Shown: one piece after another, positions 13,823 through 21,224 of the stretch
Position numbering within the stretch: the first letter of the stretch is position 1
Layout of the letters: each line of letters begins with the position of its first letter
Virus record (IMG/VR): IMGVR_UViG_3300030101_003220
Location: 2,817 to 31,933 of that record
Strand: one strand, 5' to 3'
DNA: 29,117 nt
From: a virus
Position numbers and translations under genes: made by a program
Notes under the pieces: generated by a model
What the model saw: only the letters and a program-made list of their open reading frames with translations
What the model was told of the DNA's origin: nothing
Database searches by the model: none

Positions 13823-15764
13823 GGCTGGTTTTAACAAACAAGACACGGAATCAGGGGCTGAAGGTCAATGGACAGACGGTGACTTTGTTAGATTTAGATA
13901 TGGATTACCAGAAAAAATAGGTGGATGGTCACAATTAACTGCAGCTTCTAAAACTCTTCCAGGAGCAGCAAGAGCTCAAGTTGCTTTTTCTAGTTTTGCT
14001 GGTGAAAAATATGCAGCTATAGGAACCTCTCAGGGTTTGTTTTTATATTATGGAAATGCTTTTTATGATATCAGTCCTTTAGATACAGCAATTACAGGAT
14101 GTACTATTACCACTGTAAATAACTCAAACGTTGTTACAATTAACAAAGGATCTCATGGACTAGCAGTAGGAAGATATATTACTTTATCCGCTGTAACAGT
14201 GACTGGAGCCAGTGCATTTACAGCTGCAGATTTACAAAAAACTTATGAAATATTAACCGTACCTGATATTGATAAATTTACAATACAAGCAGCTAGCGTG
14301 GAAACAGGTTCTGGAATGACTGCTGCTGGAGCTGCAACAGTTAACCCTTATGTTATCGTAGGACCAACCATACAAACAGGGGGTTATGGATGGGGTACAT
14401 CTGCGTGGAACGTTGAAACCTGGGGCACAGAACGATCTACAGGTTCAGTAACTCTAGGCGCAGGTAACTGGAGTCTTGATAATTTTGGTGAAGTTTTAGT
14501 TGCAACAATATTTAATGGTGAAACTTTTACGTGGGATGCAGGGGCCGCAAGTCCTAGAGGTAATCGTGCATCTAAATCAACCACAAATTTTCAAACCACA
14601 AATAATCCAACTGCTACCAGATTTACATTAGTATCTGATAGAGACAGACATTTATTTCATTTCGGAACGGAGACGACTATTGGTGACACCACCACACAAG
14701 ATCCTATGTTTGTAAGATTTTCTAATCAAGAAGATCTAAATACTTACGCTCCCACTACCACAAATACAGCTGGAACTTTTAGATTGGATACTGGTAATGA
14801 AATTAGAGCAGCTCTTCAAGGTAAAGATTATGTCTTTGTATTAACTGATCTTGCTGCGTACGTAATACAATTTGTTGGTCCACCATTTACTTTTTCTGTA
14901 AGACAGGTTGGTACAAACTGTGGGTGCATAGGTCAACATGCAGCCTCTTATGTTAATGGAGCTGTATTTTGGATGGGAACACAAGGAGGGTTTTTTGCAT
15001 ACGACGGAACAGTTAAATCTTTACCATCTCTTGTTGAAGATTTTGTTTTTACAACTGATGGAACTAACTTGGGATTAAATTTTGGTTCTAGTGATGTTAT
15101 ATTTTCTGGATCAAATAATTTGTATACAGAGGTTAATTGGTTTTATCCAAAAAGTGGATCTGATCAAATTGATAGATGTGTAACTTATAATTATTCAGAA
15201 AATTGTTGGACTACTTCTTCTTTAGATAGAACGACTTATCAAGATCAAGGGGTATTTGAAGTGCCTTATGCAACTGATTATGGAAACACCCTTACCCCTG
15301 TTTTTCCAGAAATATTAGGGATAACTAATAAATACGGAGCTAGTATTTATTATGCTCATGAAGTAGGAAACGACCAAGTTAATAACGCGGGCACAACCGC
15401 CATATCTGCATTTATTAGATCTGGAGACTATGACATAACTTCTAGAAGAAGTGCTTTGGGCCAAGCAACTGGTGTAGCTGATTACAGAGGAGATGGAGAG
15501 TTTATTATGTCTGTTAAAAGATTTATACCTGATTTTAAATACCAAGAGGGAAATGCTAAAATAACTCTTTTTGTTAGTGATTTTCCTGATGACACCCCAG
15601 TTAGTTCCCCACTTGGACCCTTTACAGTTACATCAACAACTGATAAAGTAGATACAAGAGCAAGAGGAAGATTAGTGTCTCTTAGAATAGAAAATGACTC
15701 AACGGGCGAAACTTGGAGATATGGAACTCTTAGATTAGATGCTCAACCAGATGGAAGAAGATAA
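13800..15764 (+). CDS. tail nozzle / packaged-DNA stabilisation protein (P22 gp10-like)
   Basis: A 654-residue protein. It opens with the family signature KLNFKAGFNKQDTESGAEGQ and WTDGDFVRFRYGLPEKIGGW, as in the P22 gp10 group, where the protein forms the hexameric nozzle below the adaptor ring and seals the DNA. The body is beta-rich, like a propeller. An inserted Trp-rich segment GWGTSAWNVETWG (197-209) resembles the modules in the fibre-like gene at 9905. P22 gp10 has 472 residues; the extra length lies largely in inserts around residues 95-190. It ends in TAATG, coupling to the next gene. Only a weak AAGG ribosome site is seen. Confidence 0.85.
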   Translation: MLQKLNFKAGFNKQDTESGAEGQWTDGDFVRFRYGLPEKIGGWSQLTAASKTLPGAARAQVAFSSFAGEKYAAIGTSQGLFLYYGNAFYDISPLDTAITGCTITTVNNSNVVTINKGSHGLAVGRYITLSAVTVTGASAFTAADLQKTYEILTVPDIDKFTIQAASVETGSGMTAAGAATVNPYVIVGPTIQTGGYGWGTSAWNVETWGTERSTGSVTLGAGNWSLDNFGEVLVATIFNGETFTWDAGAASPRGNRASKSTTNFQTTNNPTATRFTLVSDRDRHLFHFGTETTIGDTTTQDPMFVRFSNQEDLNTYAPTTTNTAGTFRLDTGNEIRAALQGKDYVFVLTDLAAYVIQFVGPPFTFSVRQVGTNCGCIGQHAASYVNGAVFWMGTQGGFFAYDGTVKSLPSLVEDFVFTTDGTNLGLNFGSSDVIFSGSNNLYTEVNWFYPKSGSDQIDRCVTYNYSENCWTTSSLDRTTYQDQGVFEVPYATDYGNTLTPVFPEILGITNKYGASIYYAHEVGNDQVNNAGTTAISAFIRSGDYDITSRRSALGQATGVADYRGDGEFIMSVKRFIPDFKYQEGNAKITLFVSDFPDDTPVSSPLGPFTVTSTTDKVDTRARGRLVSLRIENDSTGETWRYGTLRLDAQPDGRR

Positions 15765-16531
15765 TGGCAAATACTTTATTTGATTTAGCACAACAATATT
15801 TACAACAAGGTTTACCTGATATAACAGGTATCTTTCCACCACCAGTAGCAACTAAACTACCAGTACCCTCTATGTTACCAGTGATGCCTGTATCAGAACA
15901 ACCCGTTGGTATAGAAGCATTGTTTCCAATGAAAGGACCTCCTAGAGATGATTTCCCTGAAGGAACAGGAGGCCCGTTTGGTGATTTAGATTTAAGTGAT
16001 GTAAAAACTGTAACTAGAAATGTTTATACTAAACTAGCTCCAGGCAGATTTGATTTTGTTCCAACTGAAATAGAAGCATATAAAAATTTGAGAACAGGAG
16101 CATATCAAACTGCAGATGGTAAAAATGTAGATGCAACCTTTACTGATATCCCTGGAGGGGTTTTAAGCATGTTGTCTAATGTTTTTGATCCAAGACAAAT
16201 TGGTGCAGCGTATCCACTTGGTAAAATACAAGGAGGTTATACAAACTTAGCTAGTCTATTAAAGGGTGAAAAAAATCCTACTAATTTAATAACAGCAGCA
16301 AGACAAAGATTAATAGATCAAGGCTCACAAATTAAAGAAGAGTTTGGAGGTGCAGGAGAGTTTCCTACCGACCTAACACCTAAAGAACCTAGAAGAAGTT
16401 TAGATCCAAGGTTTGATTTTGAAGATCAATCTTATGAAGGTGGAAAAGGTGGAAAAGGAGGATCAGGGGGTGGTGGCGGATTTGGAGCTGCAGACTTTGG
16501 ACCTGCTGAGGGTGAATTTGCAGGTTTATAA
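15764..16531 (+). CDS. Gly-rich conserved phage protein next to the nozzle gene
   Basis: A 255-residue protein starting on the nozzle gene's stop (TAATG). The N-terminus is a helix plus Pro-rich linker (LFDLAQQYLQQGLPDITGIF, then PPPVATKLPVPS). The middle, about residues 76-190, seems folded (NVYTKLAPGRFDFVPTEIEA). The end is acidic then Gly/Lys-rich (GGKGGKGGSGGGGGFGAADF). I recognise no domain. The long flexible parts and position suggest a virion component such as a tail-tip or internal protein. The GGK repeat would be a possible target for hydroxylation or glycosylation, but that is speculation. Confidence 0.65.
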   Translation: MANTLFDLAQQYLQQGLPDITGIFPPPVATKLPVPSMLPVMPVSEQPVGIEALFPMKGPPRDDFPEGTGGPFGDLDLSDVKTVTRNVYTKLAPGRFDFVPTEIEAYKNLRTGAYQTADGKNVDATFTDIPGGVLSMLSNVFDPRQIGAAYPLGKIQGGYTNLASLLKGEKNPTNLITAARQRLIDQGSQIKEEFGGAGEFPTDLTPKEPRRSLDPRFDFEDQSYEGGKGGKGGSGGGGGFGAADFGPAEGEFAGL

Positions 16532-16695
16532 TGGCTAAGATAACTAACTACATACCTGAGCCTAAACCAGAGTATGAGGTGGATAATCAAAGACAAATTA
16601 TTGAATCTTTAACCACTATGAAACAACAACTTAATTTTTCTTTTCAACAAGATTTAAAGAACGAACAAGACGCTTTTAATTATTTCATGTCATGA
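16531..16695 (+). CDS. 54-residue conserved phage protein
   Basis: A short frame from ATG 16531 (TAATG with the upstream stop) to TGA 16693-16695 (ATGA overlap with the next start). It exactly fills the gap between two genes with coupled junctions at both ends, which is strong support for its being a gene. The peptide begins MAKITNYIPEPKPEYEVDNQ and continues into a Gln-rich helix (QIIESLTTMKQQLNFSFQQD). I recall similar short proteins from marine phages. No function is known. Confidence 0.7.
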   Translation: MAKITNYIPEPKPEYEVDNQRQIIESLTTMKQQLNFSFQQDLKNEQDAFNYFMS

Positions 16696-17042
16696 CAATA
16701 CAATATAAGAACCAAGGTTTTAAACAAGCTGATGTAAACAAAGCTACAGTGCTTACTTGTCCTAGTGATGGGGCAATCATAGTTAAAAGTATATATTGTG
16801 TAAACAATGATGCATCATCAGGTATTTTGGTAAATATGAATTTAGTTGATTCATCTGATTCTAGCACTGAATATGAATTTTTTAGAGATGAGGTAGCAGC
16901 TAAATCACAAGTAAATGCCACACCTCAAGGCTTGAATTTAGAAGCAGGCGATGCTATAACAGTACAAGCAGCAACAGGTAGTAATAAAATACAAGGTGCT
17001 ATAAGTTATGCTTTAATAAATAGAGAGAATGAAAACGGATAA
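16692..17042 (+). CDS. small beta-rich conserved phage protein
   Basis: A 116-residue protein beginning on an ATGA overlap. The strand-rich sequence (ATVLTCPSDGAIIVKSIYCV, GILVNMNLVDSSDSSTEYEF, GLNLEAGDAITVQAATGSNK) is like small structural or trimerising proteins of phage tails: the LEAGDAITVQA turn is typical of jelly-roll domains. No catalytic residues or membrane segments are seen. It overlaps the next start by 14 bases. It lies between virion genes and glycosyltransferases. Confidence 0.65.
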   Translation: MTIQYKNQGFKQADVNKATVLTCPSDGAIIVKSIYCVNNDASSGILVNMNLVDSSDSSTEYEFFRDEVAAKSQVNATPQGLNLEAGDAITVQAATGSNKIQGAISYALINRENENG

Positions 17043-17220
17043 TACTATAAAGATAGACTGTACTACAATAACTACTTATAGGAACACAAAGACAGGTGAG
17101 ACTTCTTCAGAAAAAATAGAAGGACCTGATATTGTTCAGGACGTCACTGTGCAAGTTACTAATAAGGGTTTACAAGTATTTCAGAAAGTAATGAATGATA
17201 ATAAGAAACCAAAACCCTAA
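17029..17220 (+). CDS. 63-residue hypothetical phage protein
   Basis: A short protein overlapping 14 bases with the gene before and 26 bases with the glycosyltransferase after it. The sequence is Thr/Lys-rich with one likely beta region (TTITTYRNTKTGETSSEKIE) and a C-terminal helix (VTNKGLQVFQKVMNDNKK). I recognise no family. Its chain of overlaps makes it likely to be translated. Role unknown. Confidence 0.55.
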   Translation: MKTDNTIKIDCTTITTYRNTKTGETSSEKIEGPDIVQDVTVQVTNKGLQVFQKVMNDNKKPKP

Positions 17221-18142
17221 AGGTGGAACAGAACTACAATTCGAATATTTAAGAAAATATGTCGATAATAATTTATTAGATCAAGTGCAAATTTGCACTT
17301 CGGTTCCAGAAAAAATACCTTTGCATCCAACCAAACCAAATATTCTTTGGCAAAAAAATTCTTATGATCAGCCTAATCTGGCCCCTTGGTTTAGTAACTC
17401 TGCTAATCATGATAAGTATGATTGGTATGTATTTAATTCTCATTGGACATACGAAAAATATAGATATCACTTTAATATTCCCACACATAAATCGGTAGTT
17501 ATAAAAAATGGTATAGATAAAATAGAACCTTCAAAGCCTTATAATAAAGGTGATCCTATAAGAATAATTCATCAAAATACACCTTGGCGTGGTTTATCTG
17601 TTCTATTAGGAGCCATGCAATTAGTTAAGAATCCTTTAATAACTTTAGATGTTTATTCTTCTACCGAAGTTTATGGAAAAGACTTTTACGATCAGAGTGA
17701 TAAATATTATAAAGAACTTTACGAACAAGCAGAGGCTTTACCCAATGTAAACTACATAGGATACAAGCCTAATAGATACATAAAAGAAAATTTAAAAAAT
17801 TATCACATGTATGTATATCCTAGCATATTTGAAGAAACGTTCTGCATATCTCTATTAGAGTGCATGGCAGCTGGTCTTTATTCTATCATAACTGATTTTG
17901 GTGCGTTGTATGAGACAGGAGCAGAGTTTCCAATGTATGTTCCCTATGATAATAACTACCAAGCTTTAGCTCAAAAATTTGGGTTTGCAATTGAACAAGC
18001 AGCTAAAACTATACACACAGAACAAATTCATGCCCATTTAAATTCACAATCTAATTATGCTAATATTTATTACAATTGGAATAAAATAGGTAATCAATGG
18101 CAAACATTTTTGAAAGGAGTTTTAGATGCAAGATCCAACTAA
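17195..18142 (+). CDS. GT-B glycosyltransferase (GT4-like)
   Basis: A 315-residue protein. The N-terminus has NPKGGTELQ, the glycine-rich acceptor-side loop of GT-B enzymes. The C-terminal half has the donor-binding signature: HQNTPWRGLSVLLGAM (126-141), ALPNVNYIGY (181-190), and PSIFEETFCISLLECMAAGL (209-228) with the E-x7-E pair, then DFGALYE. It would transfer a sugar from a nucleotide donor; the sugar and acceptor cannot be read. It is followed by a GT-A enzyme and surrounded by virion genes, which suggests modification of virion or host surface. The weak ribosome site suggests translation by coupling to the overlapping upstream gene. Confidence 0.85.
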   Translation: MIIRNQNPKGGTELQFEYLRKYVDNNLLDQVQICTSVPEKIPLHPTKPNILWQKNSYDQPNLAPWFSNSANHDKYDWYVFNSHWTYEKYRYHFNIPTHKSVVIKNGIDKIEPSKPYNKGDPIRIIHQNTPWRGLSVLLGAMQLVKNPLITLDVYSSTEVYGKDFYDQSDKYYKELYEQAEALPNVNYIGYKPNRYIKENLKNYHMYVYPSIFEETFCISLLECMAAGLYSIITDFGALYETGAEFPMYVPYDNNYQALAQKFGFAIEQAAKTIHTEQIHAHLNSQSNYANIYYNWNKIGNQWQTFLKGVLDARSN

Positions 18143-18974
18143 ACCTATATGGTTTGATAACAGTGAAAATGATACATCAATTACTACGATTGATTTAGGA
18201 ACATCACCCCACAAAATTATGGTTTGTACCCCAGTGCACAGCGATGTTTCTATGCACTATTGTCAAGCTGTTTTAAAGTTTCAACAAAAGTGTTTACAAA
18301 AAAATATATTAGTTAGTTTTACATTAATGAAATCATCTTTGGTCACTCAAGGTAGAAATCTATGTGTAGCTGAAATGTTAAATCATAAAGATAATTATAC
18401 TCATTTATTGTTTATTGATTCAGACATTGATTTTGATTTTTTTACAATTGAAAAAATGTTAGCAGCTGACAAAGATGTTATATCTTGTCCATATCCAATG
18501 AAATCTTTTAATTGGGACAAAGTATGGCAAGCTAGACATCAGGCCAAATCAGCAGATGATCTTAAAAAACCTGGATATACATTCCCTTTAAAACTAAGCG
18601 ATCAAACTAACATAGACTCAAATAATGGAGTTGTAGAGGTAACCCATGCTCCAACAGGATGTATGTTAATTAAAAGAAAAGTATTAACGGATATGATTAA
18701 AAAATATCCAGAACTAGAGATTTATCAACCTACTAATATAAATGGAAAAGAGGTTAAAAAAGAAAACTTTTTTAATTTTTTCGATACTCTTCATGAGACC
18801 GATACCAAAAGATATTTTGGTGAAGACTTTGGTTTTTGTCAAAGATGGACGGATATGGGGGGCAAAGTCTTTGTTTATATCATGGATTATATTAATCATG
18901 TGGGTGAATATCAATACTATGGTAGATTTTTTGATAACTTAAAACCTGTTGACGATAGTAAAAAAATCAAATAA
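18126..18974 (+). CDS. GT-A glycosyltransferase (GT2-like)
   Basis: A 282-residue protein with AAGGAG upstream, overlapping the GT-B gene by 17 bases. The DxD motif is in LLFIDSDIDF (D98, D100), binding the metal and nucleotide sugar. THAPTGCMLIKRKVL and YFGEDFGFCQRWTDMGG (ED pair as catalytic base region) follow in the expected order. N-terminal KIMVCTPVHSDVSMHYCQAV is the first strand and loop. Soluble, without membrane segment. With the GT-B enzyme it could build a two-sugar chain on one acceptor. The acceptor is unknown. Confidence 0.85.
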   Translation: MQDPTKPIWFDNSENDTSITTIDLGTSPHKIMVCTPVHSDVSMHYCQAVLKFQQKCLQKNILVSFTLMKSSLVTQGRNLCVAEMLNHKDNYTHLLFIDSDIDFDFFTIEKMLAADKDVISCPYPMKSFNWDKVWQARHQAKSADDLKKPGYTFPLKLSDQTNIDSNNGVVEVTHAPTGCMLIKRKVLTDMIKKYPELEIYQPTNINGKEVKKENFFNFFDTLHETDTKRYFGEDFGFCQRWTDMGGKVFVYIMDYINHVGEYQYYGRFFDNLKPVDDSKKIK

Positions 18975-18977
18975 AGT
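18949..18977 (+). promoter_or_regulatory. possible promoter for the internal-protein genes
   Basis: TTGACG (18949-18954) and TAAAGT (18972-18977) are separated by 17 bases, with five and four of six consensus matches. The element straddles the end of the GT-A gene and would start transcripts near 18984, 46 bases before ATG 19030. This is the only gap in the long 13800-22798 run, so a fresh promoter here is reasonable but unproven. Confidence 0.4.
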
Positions 18978-19029
18978 GTGATATTTCAGGATTAGTACGC
19001 CTGCCTTTAACTTAAATTTAGACAACATT

Positions 19030-20355
19030 ATGGCAATATCACGGATGCAAGAACCCAGACAACTATACGGATTAGGAAGCTTAGTAAAAAGCATAGGTAA
19101 AGGTGTTAAAAAGTTTATTAAATCACCTTTGGGTAAAGCAGCTATTTTAGGTATAGGGGCCTTTGGTTTACCTGGAGGAGCCTTTGGTATGAAAGGTTTT
19201 TTACCTACAAATTTAAGAAGTTTAAGTGGAATAGGTTCGGCGATATTTAGCGGAGGCTCTGCACCAACTGGAGGTGAGGGATTTTTAGGAGGTCTCATAG
19301 GTAAGGTACCTGGTGGTGGTTTTACTGTTGGAGCGATAGGAAGTATCTTAGCTGCATCAGGTATGGATCCTGAAGAAATAGAAGCTACTAAAAGAGATCC
19401 AGAAAAATTAAAAATTTATTTAAAAGACTATTATAGAAAAACTAATCCCGATAAAACTGAAGCAGAGGTAGAAGAGTTTGTACAAACTAATATATCTGAA
19501 TATGCTACGGGTGGTAGAGTTGGTTTTGCAGAAGGTAAAATGCCTTTTCCAGAAGAAGAGTTTAAAAAATTTTTACAAGAAAAAGGTGAGTTTGAAAAAA
19601 TGAAAAATCAAAATCAAATGATGCAAGAGTTTTTACAATACTTAAAAAGAAATAAACCCATAGCTGTAAAGGATGGTGGTCGTATAGGTTTAAAAGACGG
19701 TTATAATGAGAAGAGTGAATTAGAAAAAAATATCTTTTTACAAGGAGGAGAATCTTTAAAACGTTTATTAATGAGCAAAGAAGAAAAAAAGAAAGATAAA
19801 GAAAAGATAAAAGAACAATTAAGAGAATTAGGAATATTAAGAAAGGCTGATGGCGGTCGTATAGGTTTAAAAGATGGTCCAAAAAAATACATGTTTAATG
19901 AAGTATTAAGAGAACCTAAGTCTGATCTTGAAAGAGCTTCTGTAGGAAACCCAGGTACAAAAGAAATGTATAGATCTGAGATATTAAAAATGTTAGCTGA
20001 GAATAGAGACGAAGCTAAAACTAAAATACCTATGAAACAAAAACCATTTAAACCTGATCTTGAAAAAATTAAAAAACTTATTGAAAAAAAGAAAAAAGGA
20101 TTAGCCGCTGGTGGCATGCCAACAGGTATAATGAGAACTAATCAAGCTGGTGTCATGGAAAGAGATTACAGAGATGAAGGTGGTTTTGTGCCAGTAGGTA
20201 TAAAAGAGAGGGCTGATGATGTACCAGCTATGTTAAGTAAAAATGAATTTGTAATGACAGCTGATGCTGTTAGAGGTGCTGGTGATGGCAGCATTGAAAA
20301 AGGAGCACAAAGAATGTATGATCAAATGAAGAGATTGGAGAATAAGGTAGCATAA
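19030..20355 (+). CDS. virion-internal protein with DGGRIGLKDG modules
   Basis: A 441-residue protein. The N-terminus is Gly/Ala/Leu-rich and amphipathic (YGLGSLVKSIGKGVKKFIKS, residues 13-32, then a hydrophobic stretch), suitable for membrane interaction. A charged, Lys-rich middle carries Gly-Gly modules: GGRVGFAEG (161-169), DGGRIGLKDG (215-224 and 274-283), GGMPTG (361-366), EGGFVPVG (383-390). The C-terminal ~45 residues (ERADDVPAMLSKNEFVMTAD onward) are conserved in many marine phages. It has no clear ribosome site; ATG 19045 is an alternative start. Order before other long internal proteins suggests a DNA-ejection component. Confidence 0.65.
   Translation: MAISRMQEPRQLYGLGSLVKSIGKGVKKFIKSPLGKAAILGIGAFGLPGGAFGMKGFLPTNLRSLSGIGSAIFSGGSAPTGGEGFLGGLIGKVPGGGFTVGAIGSILAASGMDPEEIEATKRDPEKLKIYLKDYYRKTNPDKTEAEVEEFVQTNISEYATGGRVGFAEGKMPFPEEEFKKFLQEKGEFEKMKNQNQMMQEFLQYLKRNKPIAVKDGGRIGLKDGYNEKSELEKNIFLQGGESLKRLLMSKEEKKKDKEKIKEQLRELGILRKADGGRIGLKDGPKKYMFNEVLREPKSDLERASVGNPGTKEMYRSEILKMLAENRDEAKTKIPMKQKPFKPDLEKIKKLIEKKKKGLAAGGMPTGIMRTNQAGVMERDYRDEGGFVPVGIKERADDVPAMLSKNEFVMTADAVRGAGDGSIEKGAQRMYDQMKRLENKVA
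19672..19701 (+). repeat. 30-bp direct repeat encoding DGGRIGLKDG, first copy
   Basis: This copy and the one at 19849-19878 encode the identical decapeptide DGGRIGLKDG and differ at two of 30 bases, both third codon positions. The spacing is 177 bases (59 residues). Near-identity at DNA level in a gene with diverged surroundings suggests recent duplication or strong constraint. Confidence 0.8.
19849..19878 (+). repeat. 30-bp direct repeat encoding DGGRIGLKDG, second copy
   Basis: This is the second copy of the repeat at 19672-19701, with two silent differences. A weaker relative, GGRVGFAEG, lies upstream at about 19510-19536. Confidence 0.8.
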
Positions 20356-21224
20356 TGGCTGAAGTAACAGAACAACGTATATTACCACCAGAGTTTATAG
20401 AAGCTGCTGGTAAAACATTTTTAGGAGATCTTGCAACAGCAACAGGTCAAGTTAAAACAGCAGATCTTTCCAAAGTATTTGGTCCACAGTTTGTAGCTGC
20501 TCAAGATCCTTTACAGGCTCAAGCACAACAAATAGCTACACAAGGTTTAGGAGCATATCAACCATTCTTACAATCTGCAGCTGCAAGGCAAGCTCAAGCT
20601 GGAGCATTAACAGGGCCAACAGCTTTTCAAGCTTTCATGTCTCCATATCAACAAGATGTTATAGATGCTACATTACAAGAATTTGATGTTCAAGCAGCTA
20701 AAGGTATACCTAATATTGCCGCTCAAGCTGTAAGCAGAGGTGTTCTTGGTGGTGGTAGAGAAGGTGTTCAAAGAGCCGAGTACCAATCAGCAAGCGACAG
20801 GAACCGTGCAGCATTACAAGCACAATTATTACAACAAGGTTTTGGTGAAGCTCAAAATTTAGCTCAACAAGCATTTCTAAATCAACAAACCTTAGCAGCT
20901 AATCAATTAGGATTAGGTAGAGCACAACAATCTTTCTTAGGTCAAGATGTTGGAGCTTTATCAACTCTTGGCGCACAGAATCAAGCGCAAAGACAAGCTC
21001 AGTTAGCGGCTCAACAACAGTTGGCTCAACAACAATTAAATCAACCATTAGGTGCAACCCAAGCTTTTGGTAGCGGTGTAACAAGTTTAATAGCTGGATA
21101 CCCAGGTCAAACTAGACAAATAACAGAACCTAGTCCAAGCCCTCTAGCAACAGCTCTTGGAACAGGTGCAACATTAGCAGGTATATACAGAGCGTTTAAT
21201 CAACCAGGCACATTAACTTCGTAA
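20355..21224 (+). CDS. Gln/Ala-rich internal virion (ejection-type) protein
   Basis: A 289-residue protein starting on TAATG. It is very rich in Gln and Ala, with long amphipathic helices (LQAQLLQQGFGEAQNLAQQA; AQRQAQLAAQQQLAQQQLNQ). A conserved-looking block FQAFMSPYQQDVIDATLQEF lies near residues 95-114, followed by a GVLGGGREGVQ turn. The C-terminus is a Pro/Gly linker and short hydrophobic helix. This all-helical, Gln/Ala-rich composition is like ejection proteins of short-tailed phages, which form a channel across the host envelope. The identification is by composition and order. Confidence 0.65.
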   Translation: MAEVTEQRILPPEFIEAAGKTFLGDLATATGQVKTADLSKVFGPQFVAAQDPLQAQAQQIATQGLGAYQPFLQSAAARQAQAGALTGPTAFQAFMSPYQQDVIDATLQEFDVQAAKGIPNIAAQAVSRGVLGGGREGVQRAEYQSASDRNRAALQAQLLQQGFGEAQNLAQQAFLNQQTLAANQLGLGRAQQSFLGQDVGALSTLGAQNQAQRQAQLAAQQQLAQQQLNQPLGATQAFGSGVTSLIAGYPGQTRQITEPSPSPLATALGTGATLAGIYRAFNQPGTLTS

